This document shows, piece after piece, positions 8,864 through 15,896 of a stretch of DNA of 64,000 bases. The translations under genes were made by a program, and so were the position numbers. The notes under the pieces are model-generated. The model saw only the letters and a list, made by a program, of their open reading frames with translations, had not been told where the DNA came from and did not search any database. Positions within the stretch are counted from its first letter, which is position 1, and the number at the start of each line of letters is the position of its first letter. The stretch is from MPNP01 sp965215545 (GTDB taxonomy: Bacteria > Pseudomonadota > Alphaproteobacteria > Rhodobacterales > Rhodobacteraceae), in NCBI GenBank assembly GCA_965215545.1, contig OZ244066.1, positions 1,178,001-1,242,000 on the forward strand, written 5' to 3'.

Positions 8864-9769
8864 GCGGCGTCTCCCAATCCATCACGCGTGCAATTCCGAA
8901 CCTTGCACCCCCCTGCCAATGCGCAGATATCGGCACCATCATGCAATGCACAACAGACCACATCTCGAAAACTCCCGTCTCCGCCTGCAGCCCATCACCA
9001 TCGCGATGCCATTCCTGTCCCGAAGGCCCTCTGTTCTGAGCTTCAGACAGCAAAACCAGAACCCAGTTCAGGATCAGTCAGCGAGACTCCAGGCTTACAG
9101 GTCCTGCCATCGACCCGGACACCATTCCAGTACCGATGCAGGTCCACGGGTGATGTTCGGCCAAGGCCACGGGTTCGATGTGTCACAAGGACATCCCCAC
9201 GCACGGCCATGGCAGATGACGCAATGGTTACAGGCGTCCGCCAAATCCTGGACATTCCCAATCCTCGCCCTGTTTCCCGGTTGCAACTGCAGACACCCCT
9301 GACTTGAAACTCTCCAAACCCATCCAACGCGGTGGTCTTGCCAGAAAGCGAACAAGGATGGCATGCCCCGGACCATTCATTCCAGCCAGTGACAACCCGA
9401 TGTGATGATCTCCTCAGGCATGGCGTGACCCACGATGAATGCAATCCGCCCCCTGAGGAGCCCTCTCTGCCAACCCATGCCGCAGACGATCCATCGATGC
9501 CATCCAGACATGGAACATCCTCATTGCTGAATGATCACAGGCAAGCCCGATCAACCGACAGGATACCAATCGTTCTTGTGCTGCGATTCAGAGTTGAGTA
9601 GCCTTGGGGCCAGCGACCTCAGTTGAAAGGCCTGTCAGCATGACCGAGAAACCATCAATCCCGGCTGATCCCCAATTTCCGATAATTGCAGTTGTAGGAA
9701 AACCCACCTTCTGACGGGATGAACCTCGCAATTGTTGCAGTTATGCAACTGGAAAATCGGAGCTGAGGA
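8864..9769. other. Gene-poor stretch
   Basis: About 900 bases between the nitroreductase start and the small ORF at 9770. All six frames give only short, Cys/Pro/Ser-rich translations without Shine-Dalgarno sequences or recognisable motifs, and no tRNA-like fold was noticed. It should hold the promoter of the minus-strand operon near 8870-8950. Its right end contains the left arm of the 16-base inverted repeat described separately. Confidence 0.5.
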
Positions 9770-10090
9770 CTACACCCCCACCGCTCCTTTCTTTGCCTGA
9801 TACCGCGCCCGCGCCCGCCCGCGTTCCCTGTCCCTGTAGGCCGGGTCATCCCGTCGTGCCTGCATGGCCTCCCGGTTCGTCTTCCGATCCGCAGCCCTGT
9901 GGTCCGGGTCCGCCCGGCGCGTGACCCGGTGTTCCTTGATCCGTTCCTGGTTGGCCGGATCGGCTCGCCAGGCTGCGCTGCGGACGCGCTGACTGGCTTG
10001 GTAGGCGGCATCCCCCTTGCGTTTCCGTTGGTAATACTCGCGGTAGTAGGCCGCCCGTGAGGGCTTGCCGACATCTGCAATTATCGGAAA
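9676..10090. repeat. 16-base perfect inverted repeat bounding a 415-base segment
   Basis: TTTCCGATAATTGCAG at 9676-9691 recurs exactly inverted as CTGCAATTATCGGAAA at 10075-10090. Between the arms lie most of the small basic ORF (9770-10147, minus) and a local hairpin GTTGCA-gtta-TGCAAC near 9734-9749. No target-site duplication is obvious outside the arms. The arrangement could be a small non-autonomous mobile element or cassette; chance is unlikely for 16 of 16 bases within 400. Confidence 0.55.
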
Positions 10091-10147
10091 CCTAAAGCCC
10101 CTTTCCGGCATGGAACGGTCCATGCCTTTGGAAAGGAGCAAATTCAC
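9770..10147 (-). CDS. Small highly basic repetitive protein, function unknown
   Basis: Up to 125 residues, rich in Arg, Ala, Asp and Tyr. The body has a loose repeat of the form R-x-DP-x-x-R/Q-x-R (ADPANQERIK, ADPDHRAADR, DDPAYRDRER) after YYREYYQRKRKG. Similar tracts occur as N-terminal parts of phage-type HNH nucleases, but no nuclease motif follows here, so it may be a fragment. The longest start (10147) overlaps the porin start on the other strand; inner Met codons at 10123 or 10111 are equally plausible. The right arm of the inverted repeat encodes its FPIIAD segment. Whether it is expressed is uncertain. Confidence 0.35.
   Translation of the reverse strand: MNLLLSKGMDRSMPERGFRFPIIADVGKPSRAAYYREYYQRKRKGDAAYQASQRVRSAAWRADPANQERIKEHRVTRRADPDHRAADRKTNREAMQARRDDPAYRDRERGRARARYQAKKGAVGV
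10100..10136 (+). promoter_or_regulatory. 5'-leader hairpin covering the porin ribosome binding site
   Basis: CCTTTCCGGCATGGA (10100-10114) pairs with TCCATGCC (10119-10126) and, past a three-base bulge, GGAAAGG (10130-10136), leaving the loop ACGG. The 3' arm contains most of the porin's AAAGGAG. If folded, the hairpin hides the ribosome site, which suggests translational control by a small RNA, protein or temperature. Pairing is direct from sequence; the regulatory role is inferred. Confidence 0.6.
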
Positions 10148-11425
10148 ATGAGAACATTTCTCATAACCGCTGCCGCCTTCGGCCTCATGGCCGGGAGTGC
10201 AGTGGCCCAGGACGAGATGATGGCCGATAGCGGTCTGTCCCTGTCGGGCAGTGCCGGCATGGGGCTGATCTGGCAGGATGGTGCTGCCAAGGATGACGAG
10301 TCGCGCGCCAGGTTTCTGTCGAAGTTCGACATTGGCTTTTCAGGCCAAGGCGTCACCGATGGTGGCCTGACATTTGGCGCCGGGGCCACCATTGAAGCCC
10401 GTGGCGGCCAGGGACAGGGCAGCAGCACGACCGATGCCGAGGTCTACATTGGCGGCGAAGTGTGGAAGGTGACCGTTGGCGATCTGGATCCGGCCACCCA
10501 TATCACCCACAACCTGCCGGATGTCGGCTTTGATGGTCTCGGGGTCGATGACATTGCCGAGAAGGCGGTGGACAATGTTGGGTCCAATGCGCTGGTCGAG
10601 CTGACCTTCGGCCTGGCCAAGGTGCAGATGAGTGTCGCGGCCGTGACACCGGATGCCGAGTTGGGACCGATCGCTACCACCGAGCGCGGCGATGGCAATC
10701 GTTACGTTGCGGTTGGGGCTGCACCCAATGCCGCTGCAGTAGCGAACCCAAATGCCATTCGTGTCGGTAAAGGTGGTGTTCATGCTCTTGGCACCACGTC
10801 AGCCATTGCGGCCTCCACACTGAAGCAGAAGAACGAGTGGGCCATTGGCGCCAGTTTCGACATTGGCCCGACAACACTGGCTCTCGGTGCCAACAGTGGC
10901 AAGCAAACGCATGAGCACGGCGATTTCAAGAATGCCATCCGCACCAATGTGGATCGCGGCACCGTCCTGAAAGCGTCTGTCGATGCCGGCCTCGGCATGT
11001 TCGATGGCGGCCTGTTCTATTCACAACAGGAAGTGAAGACGACCGAGACGACAGCAACAGCTGACAATAACGATACCCAGACCAACAAGATCACGGGTCT
11101 GGGCGCACACTTCGGTGTGGAAGTCACCGAGGGCACCAAGATCACGGGCGTCTACACGCAGAGCAAGCACAGTGATGTTAACAGCATTGCTGGCACTGGA
11201 GTAATTTCCGACCCAGATACGGATGGGAATGGAAATGATGATACGGCTGTTGAACTCGGTGCCACTGGTTATACCGCCACGTCTCGAACCCTCAAGGCCT
11301 TCGGCGTGGGCGTCAGCCACAGTCTTGGCGGCGGTGCCACGCTGCAGGCCGGTGTGGCCAAGGTTGATGTGACCGAAACCACGGACCAGACCAAGTTCAG
11401 CGTTGGTGTGGCGATGAGTTTCTGA
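10148..11425 (+). CDS. Outer-membrane porin, alphaproteobacterial type
   Basis: A 425-residue beta-barrel porin. It has a signal peptide (MRTFLITAAAFGLMAGSAVA, cleavage before QDEMM), many alternating amphipathic strands rich in Gly, Thr and Asp, and the C-terminal phenylalanine (VGVAMSF) needed for BAM-dependent insertion. Strands such as FDIGFSGQG, GLTFGAGATIE and AEVYIGGEVWKVTVGDL match Rhodobacter-like general porins. Asp/Asn-rich external loops are visible around residues 300 and 355-370. It has its own leader hairpin and ends at the terminator at 11451. Confidence 0.9.
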   Translation: MRTFLITAAAFGLMAGSAVAQDEMMADSGLSLSGSAGMGLIWQDGAAKDDESRARFLSKFDIGFSGQGVTDGGLTFGAGATIEARGGQGQGSSTTDAEVYIGGEVWKVTVGDLDPATHITHNLPDVGFDGLGVDDIAEKAVDNVGSNALVELTFGLAKVQMSVAAVTPDAELGPIATTERGDGNRYVAVGAAPNAAAVANPNAIRVGKGGVHALGTTSAIAASTLKQKNEWAIGASFDIGPTTLALGANSGKQTHEHGDFKNAIRTNVDRGTVLKASVDAGLGMFDGGLFYSQQEVKTTETTATADNNDTQTNKITGLGAHFGVEVTEGTKITGVYTQSKHSDVNSIAGTGVISDPDTDGNGNDDTAVELGATGYTATSRTLKAFGVGVSHSLGGGATLQAGVAKVDVTETTDQTKFSVGVAMSF

Positions 11426-11450
11426 CCGCAGTCAGATCAAGCACGCACGA

Positions 11451-11475
11451 GGGGCGGCCTGCGGGTCGCTCCTTG
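11451..11475 (+). terminator. Rho-independent-like terminator after porin
   Basis: GGGGCGGCC-TGCG-GGTCGCTCC forms a nine-pair stem (two G.U) with a tetraloop, followed by a short T-rich tail, 25 bases after the porin stop. The same sequence recurs at 11931. Confidence 0.7.
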
Positions 11476-11508
11476 TCAATCTAAGTTTGACAGCAAGGGA
11501 GAAGTGGC

Positions 11509-11901
11509 ATGACCACACGAAAACTCTGGTTGGGACTGATCGCCGGCATGAGCATCGCTGCACTGGGGCCGGCATCGACATCAGCATGTTCAGTCAGAAT
11601 CGATCTCGGCAATTCCTACTTCGAGAGCTTCAAGGTGTCCAGTGGCGAAGGTGTTCCCGGCTTCCAGGCGAAAACGCGTCTCTGGGCGTCGAGCACATCG
11701 GCGGATCTCTATGCACAGTACACGAATTGGTGGGAGGGTTGCGCACGCGCCGGTGAACTCCAGATCGACTTTGTGAACGGGTCCAGAATTTCCCGCCGCG
11801 AAAAGAACGATCGCATCGACCACATCGTTGGCCTGGTCGAAGCCTGCCAAAGTCAGGCAACGGATGCCTACGACGCATACAAGGGGTCTGTCTGTAACTG
11901 A
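11509..11901 (+). CDS. Small secreted protein of unknown function
   Basis: A 130-residue protein with a clear signal peptide: TTRKLWLGLIAGMSIAALG, then PASTSA before CSVRID. The mature part is about 100 residues with four Cys (in CSVRID, WEGCAR, VEACQS and the C-terminal SVCN), suggesting two disulfides in the periplasm or outside the cell. Other visible features are LYAQYTNWWEGCARAGELQIDFVNG and a C-terminal helix. The ATG follows GGGAGAAG at good spacing. It lies between two identical terminators, so it is probably its own transcription unit. I do not recognise the family. Confidence 0.7.
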   Translation: MTTRKLWLGLIAGMSIAALGPASTSACSVRIDLGNSYFESFKVSSGEGVPGFQAKTRLWASSTSADLYAQYTNWWEGCARAGELQIDFVNGSRISRREKNDRIDHIVGLVEACQSQATDAYDAYKGSVCN

Positions 11902-11930
11902 CGCCAGTCAGGCCCACCCCACCCCACGAG

Positions 11931-11957
11931 GGGGCGGCCTGCGGGTCGCTCCTTTCA
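11931..11957 (+). terminator. Second copy of the same terminator
   Basis: The sequence at 11451 recurs exactly here (GGGGCGGCC-TGCG-GGTCGCTCC plus T-rich tail), 29 bases after the secreted-protein stop and just touching the end of the convergent methyltransferase gene. An extended identity to the first copy (cacgag...gctcctt) points to duplication of the terminator cassette. Confidence 0.7.
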
Positions 11958-12674
11958 TTCTCGACTGTCACTGCCCATGACCGCCCGGGCCACAGCCACC
12001 TGGGCACGGTCAAAGAGCAGCAAAGCATTGTCGCCTGGCTTCCCATCGGGGATGTCCAGAATGCAACAGAGGGGATCGGAAGGGAAGCCGAAGGGCTGCG
12101 AACACAGATAGATGGGACGGGCACCCCCGCTCACCATGTCTTCGTTCTTTCCCGTCGGTGGCAAGTTGGAGGTTGTGAGCAGCAGCCGGATGTTGGCCCG
12201 GCAGAAATTCTGCAGGAACTTTCGAATATCGGCATAGGACAGATGAAACAGACAGTCGCGGACCAGCATCAGATCGGCATCCGGCAGGGGATCACAGGTC
12301 AGATCCATCTGGACAAACGTGATCCTGTCTTCCCCCCACTGCCGCTGATTGTGCGCAATCAGGGGCCGGACAATATCGCCCCCGACATATTCCACATCGA
12401 GATCACCGATCACATGCTTCATCCAGTTGAAGTCCCCGCAGGGCACATCAAGCAAGCGTTGGATATCGTATGCCTTCACAAGGCCAGGCAGGGCAGCCCG
12501 AATGCCTTCTGTTGATCGGAGCTCCGAGCCCGTCCCGCTGCGTGACTCGTTGCTGCCCCAACGGTTGCGGTGGTAAATCCGCGTAAACACCTCCTCAAGA
12601 CTGCCCCGGTGCCGCAGGCGGTGGCGCAGTTTGCGATTGAGGGTGCGGACAGGTCCGTGTTTGGCGAAGATCAT
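11955..12674 (-). CDS. Class I SAM-dependent methyltransferase, probably glycan-related
   Basis: A 239-residue methyltransferase. After a basic N-terminus it shows IYHRNRWGSNESRSGTGSE, a conserved opening of this group, then LLDVPCGDFNWMKHV (motif I with PCGDFNW), YVGGDIV, DADLMLVRDCLFHLSYADI and a C-terminal half with LCSQPFGFPSDPL. Members of this group are common in O-antigen and capsule clusters, which agrees with the four glycan genes just upstream on the same strand. The acceptor is unknown. The ATG lacks a good ribosome site, so the exact start is uncertain. Confidence 0.82.
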   Translation of the reverse strand: MIFAKHGPVRTLNRKLRHRLRHRGSLEEVFTRIYHRNRWGSNESRSGTGSELRSTEGIRAALPGLVKAYDIQRLLDVPCGDFNWMKHVIGDLDVEYVGGDIVRPLIAHNQRQWGEDRITFVQMDLTCDPLPDADLMLVRDCLFHLSYADIRKFLQNFCRANIRLLLTTSNLPPTGKNEDMVSGGARPIYLCSQPFGFPSDPLCCILDIPDGKPGDNALLLFDRAQVAVARAVMGSDSRE

Positions 12675-13004
12675 CGGGGAAGAGTTCAGCTGTTGGCAGA
12701 ATGTCTTGGCAGAGAAGAAGTGTGCTTCTATCAGGCCCTGTCCCGTTGCCTGCGCTTTTCACGATACACGGGTTTGGGTCGGGGATTCTCGTTGTACTCA
12801 CGGAATCTGGCAGCGCTGGAGGCCATAGAACACCCTCTTGTTGCCCGTGGAGCATCACGGCAGGGGCAGTGGTTGCTGAGGTGCGGCACAGGCAAGGGGC
12901 GGATGATGCTCTACCCCCTGTGGTATGCATGACAGGGGATGCTTCCTGATAGTCGTAACCCTGAGGCTGACATGCCGAGGGATTGTCCCTTTGCCGGACA
13001 GCGA
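12675..13004. other. Intergenic stretch, no gene seen
   Basis: 330 bases between the methyltransferase start and the fucosyltransferase stop. No frame gives a convincing product. It probably holds the promoter of the methyltransferase, though no clear -35/-10 pair stands out. Confidence 0.5.
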
Positions 13005-13871
13005 TCACACATTGCTGATCCGGGTCCACAAAGGTGGTACGATATCCATGTTGTCTTGAGGGCGTTTCGGCTCATGAAACCAGACACTGGGCGCCACCAC
13101 GATCTTGTTCGGATTCGGATTCAACCAAGCGGCCCACCAGGAAAAGGTGGAGTTGGCGATGACAGCATGTCGACAGTTCGTCATGAGATAGAAGTCCTCA
13201 TGGGCCGAGCGGTTCGGGCCAGACAGGACCGTCATGGGAAAGTCAAAGGCAAGGTTGGCTGTGCACCAGACCGGGTCATCGGAAAAGACATAGACTGTCA
13301 GGGGCGCTCCGGTCTGATCGGCAATCTGCTGCACGCCCGCCCGGTAATAGGATGGGGGACACGGTGCCGCCAGGGGATGGGTCAGATAATCTGTGCGGCG
13401 GACATGACAGGCTGCCGAGGTCTCCGTGGCCAGACGCTGGGCCAGCTGCGGGAGGGCCGGGTCGGTCGGGACGGCAATCCCCAAATCCCGCCGAATGGTG
13501 GAAGCGGCATCGGCAAAGTTCTGCTCCGACTGGAAATACCCCGACAGATAGCAGTCAGGTCCCGAGGTCAGCACGCGTGGCTCAGCTGTAAGGCCGGTCT
13601 GCAACAATAGCCGCGGACGGGTGCCACAATGCCGCCAGAGTTTGTAGGACAGTGTCCAGGAGCGCTCAGGGGGCAATTCGGTCGTTGACGCAAGGCGCGC
13701 CGCGATGCCAGGGAAAGGGCCAAGCTTGAACGGTGTGCTGCGTGCATCGAGACAGACCGGGCAGCGATGCCGCAACGCTATGGCTCGGGCTGCTGCGTAT
13801 TGGAAGAGCTGATTGCCAAGGCCGCCTTGAAGGCGCACCAGGACGGCCCTGTTCGCACGAGGGGCGCTCAT
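13005..13871 (-). CDS. Alpha-1,2-fucosyltransferase family (GT11) glycosyltransferase
   Basis: A 288-residue GT11 enzyme. The start VLVRLQGGLGNQLFQYAAARAIAL is the family's N-terminal signature, followed by YLSGYFQSEQNF, the donor-binding CHVRRTDYL around residue 152 (HxRRxD motif) and the C-terminal IANSTFSWWAAWLN. It would transfer fucose, or a related sugar, onto galactose in a surface glycan. Its ATG overlaps the stop of the preceding glycosyltransferase (ATGA), so it is the last gene of the four-gene coupled chain. Confidence 0.93.
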   Translation of the reverse strand: MSAPRANRAVLVRLQGGLGNQLFQYAAARAIALRHRCPVCLDARSTPFKLGPFPGIAARLASTTELPPERSWTLSYKLWRHCGTRPRLLLQTGLTAEPRVLTSGPDCYLSGYFQSEQNFADAASTIRRDLGIAVPTDPALPQLAQRLATETSAACHVRRTDYLTHPLAAPCPPSYYRAGVQQIADQTGAPLTVYVFSDDPVWCTANLAFDFPMTVLSGPNRSAHEDFYLMTNCRHAVIANSTFSWWAAWLNPNPNKIVVAPSVWFHEPKRPQDNMDIVPPLWTRISNV

Positions 13872-14722
13872 GGCCAGATACCATGTGTGTCACGAAAATG
13901 CCGGATGGCGGCCCGGTTGGCCTGCAAGCGGTCATGGCCATCAATGACCGCACTTCCAAGGTCCGCAATTTCACCATTTCTCGTTGCGTTCTTTTCCGGA
14001 TCACCCTTTGCAACAATTTTTTCTACCCAGATCGGAATACCCTGGCGGGCGAGGCAGCCTGACAGCCAGAGATCATCGACCGCCCACAGGACCGGTGGGA
14101 TGGCAAAGGCGGCATCATCGAACATCTCTGGCCGAACCAACACGCCGCCGAAACCTTCGGCGATGTCTGCATAACCGCAATCTGGCGACCAGATCATCCA
14201 CTGCTCCCCCCTGTGCTGTGAGAACGCCAACGTTCGTGCGCACCAGTAAGGCATGTTGTGAGCAAGATGCCGCAGACCCCCTCGGCGCCGATTGACCCGG
14301 GGCTGGTTGGGGCGTTGGCCTGGACGCTCCTTTCGCAGAAAGAATCCCACATCGCAGCCGACGGCGGCAACGGCGGCCCCGGACTTCTTGTTGGCGGCGG
14401 CCAGCAGCGTATTCAGACAGTGTGTCCAGTACAGCCGGTCGTCATCGACATAGAGGATCCGGGTGTCCGTACCCCGATATTTCCGGGCACAGGGCAGGAT
14501 CTTCGTGGCGGGCCCCAGATCGTCGTCGGTGACCTCAATGGTCACGCCCTCCGGCACATCTGGCAGGCAGAAGGCATGCGCCGGGAACCGGCGGTAGGTA
14601 CGCGGAATCCAGACCTCGATCCGGTCGGGCTTGAAGCTCTGGTTGAGAAGGGTGGTGAGGGTCGCGCCGATCTGCGCAAAGCGTGGCGGAATGGTCGAGA
14701 GGGAGGCGACGGTCCGGGTCAT
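13868..14722 (-). CDS. Glycosyltransferase-like protein, GT-A type
   Basis: A 284-residue protein beginning TRTVASLSTIPPRFAQIG with LNQSFKPDRIEVWIP, as in nucleotide-sugar transferases that read 'SLTTIPPR...L.SL..Q'. An acidic motif ILYVDDDRLYW (DxD type, near residue 95) and VLWAVDDLWLSGCLARQGIP complete the fold. It likely adds a sugar to a surface polysaccharide. Its ATG overlaps the stop of the 65-residue ORF and its stop overlaps the GT11 ATG, both as ATGA, so all are translated in step. Donor and acceptor cannot be told from sequence. Confidence 0.82.
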   Translation of the reverse strand: MTRTVASLSTIPPRFAQIGATLTTLLNQSFKPDRIEVWIPRTYRRFPAHAFCLPDVPEGVTIEVTDDDLGPATKILPCARKYRGTDTRILYVDDDRLYWTHCLNTLLAAANKKSGAAVAAVGCDVGFFLRKERPGQRPNQPRVNRRRGGLRHLAHNMPYWCARTLAFSQHRGEQWMIWSPDCGYADIAEGFGGVLVRPEMFDDAAFAIPPVLWAVDDLWLSGCLARQGIPIWVEKIVAKGDPEKNATRNGEIADLGSAVIDGHDRLQANRAAIRHFRDTHGIWP

Positions 14723-14916
14723 GGCGGATGCGATCCGCTCTCTGTCTCACGCAGGACCTCGGCGGCCAGGGTCTGGAGGCCCTTGTCCGCGGCCGCCTCA
14801 ATGATCTCGGCCACTGACATGCCATTGAGCTCCGCAAGGCGCTGACAGAGACGCTGCTGGGCCGCGGTCAGCGCCACCGGGACAGTCCGGGGTGTTGTCT
14901 CCGGGCCAGGTGTCAT
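14719..14916 (-). CDS. 65-residue ribbon-helix-helix-like protein inside a glycosyltransferase operon
   Basis: A short ORF from ATG 14916 to TGA 14719, bridging two glycosyltransferase genes with an ATGA overlap at each end, strong evidence that it is real. The N-terminal third is Pro/Thr-rich. The rest, VPVALTAAQQRLCQRLAELN then SVAEIIEAAADKGLQTLAAE, reads as a strand plus two helices of the CopG/Arc ribbon-helix-helix type, with the usual small residues at the helix turn. It may bind DNA and regulate the operon, or be an adaptor. The same frame stays open upstream to 15345, but that part is only the shadow of the GT25 gene. Confidence 0.65.
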   Translation of the reverse strand: MTPGPETTPRTVPVALTAAQQRLCQRLAELNGMSVAEIIEAAADKGLQTLAAEVLRETESGSHPP

Positions 14917-15683
14917 GGGCTGCTCGACCGGTTGCGGGGCAGGCGTCTGTAGAGGAGCTTTCGCGGCAGGTCCTTCCGCTTTTGCCGCCAGTAAAGCTCC
15001 CGCATGCTCGCTTCCATAGCCGCCGATCGGATGCTCTGTGTGAGAAGCACCGACTGTCCCGATATTTGCTCCTGATGGGAGGGGTGCATGCACAGCAAGG
15101 GGTGTACAACCCGCCATTGCCGCCGAGCCACAATGTCTCGAGCACAATCCGGCCAGTCGGCCGCGCTGGTGACCGGCAGGGCACGGTCGAGAAAGAACCG
15201 CGCCGCTTCTTGGGAGACAATATAGGCCACCGCGCCACCGCGCAGGATCGGGGCCAGCACATGGGAGGTGTGGTTGGCGAACAGTCTCTTGGCACCGGTC
15301 CACCGCACATAGGGGTAGGATCCGACATAGAGTTGGGTCACCCAAGCATCTTCGTAATACTTCCCCGCAAGGTATCGGGGCAGGGTGGGGGTCGGGTGTG
15401 CATCATCCTCAAGGATCAGGGCATAGGGGAGTCCCTCGGCAACGAGGCGGCGATAGACGTTGATGTGGGACAGGGCGCAGGCATAGTCGGCATCGGCCAA
15501 CAGTCGTCCGAACCTCTTGGTCTCCGTGCGATCAATCTGGGATTCGTATTCCGGAGGCAGGCCTTGGCGGCCATCCACGGCATCGAGAAGCTCGAAGCCG
15601 ATCCCCAGCCCATCGAGGCGATTGCGGATAGCATCACGGCGCTCCGTGCAATCAGGCAGGGAGATGACGAAACAGGGGATCAT
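14913..15683 (-). CDS. Glycosyltransferase family 25 protein
   Basis: A GT25 (LPS beta-galactosyltransferase-like) enzyme. The N-terminus IPCFVISLPDCTERRDAI matches the family's FVINLxxxxxRR opening; CALSHINVYRRLV and ALILEDDAHPT (the EDD motif, near residue 90) and the later GGAVAYIVSQEAARFFLD confirm it. About 256 residues. Start is set at the Met before IPCFVI; an in-frame upstream start at 15737 adds 18 residues without a better ribosome site. It heads the coupled chain GT25, ribbon-helix-helix, GT-A, GT11. Confidence 0.88.
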   Translation of the reverse strand: MIPCFVISLPDCTERRDAIRNRLDGLGIGFELLDAVDGRQGLPPEYESQIDRTETKRFGRLLADADYACALSHINVYRRLVAEGLPYALILEDDAHPTPTLPRYLAGKYYEDAWVTQLYVGSYPYVRWTGAKRLFANHTSHVLAPILRGGAVAYIVSQEAARFFLDRALPVTSAADWPDCARDIVARRQWRVVHPLLCMHPSHQEQISGQSVLLTQSIRSAAMEASMRELYWRQKRKDLPRKLLYRRLPRNRSSSP

Positions 15684-15896
15684 GCTGGCCTGGGCCACTG
15701 GTTGCACGGTGCCGCGCACCCGGGTGATGGGGCACATCAGGGTTGGGGCGTGTGGACCCCGTGTGTTGAGGGTAGGGCGCGGACGATCAGGCGGACACTA
15801 TTGAAGTGTGGGCAAGGTCCAGCAGTATGAATGGATAGTGAAATGTCATGAATCGTCTCCTCGGTTGATCCAAGGCGCCGACGGGTTGCCGGGCCA

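Noticed and set aside
14917..15345. Upstream two thirds of the 208-codon minus ORF that ends at 14719
   Set aside because: It overlaps the GT25 gene in another frame and its translation is Cys/Pro/Gly-rich without motifs; only the last 65 codons from ATG 14916 are supported by the ATGA junctions.
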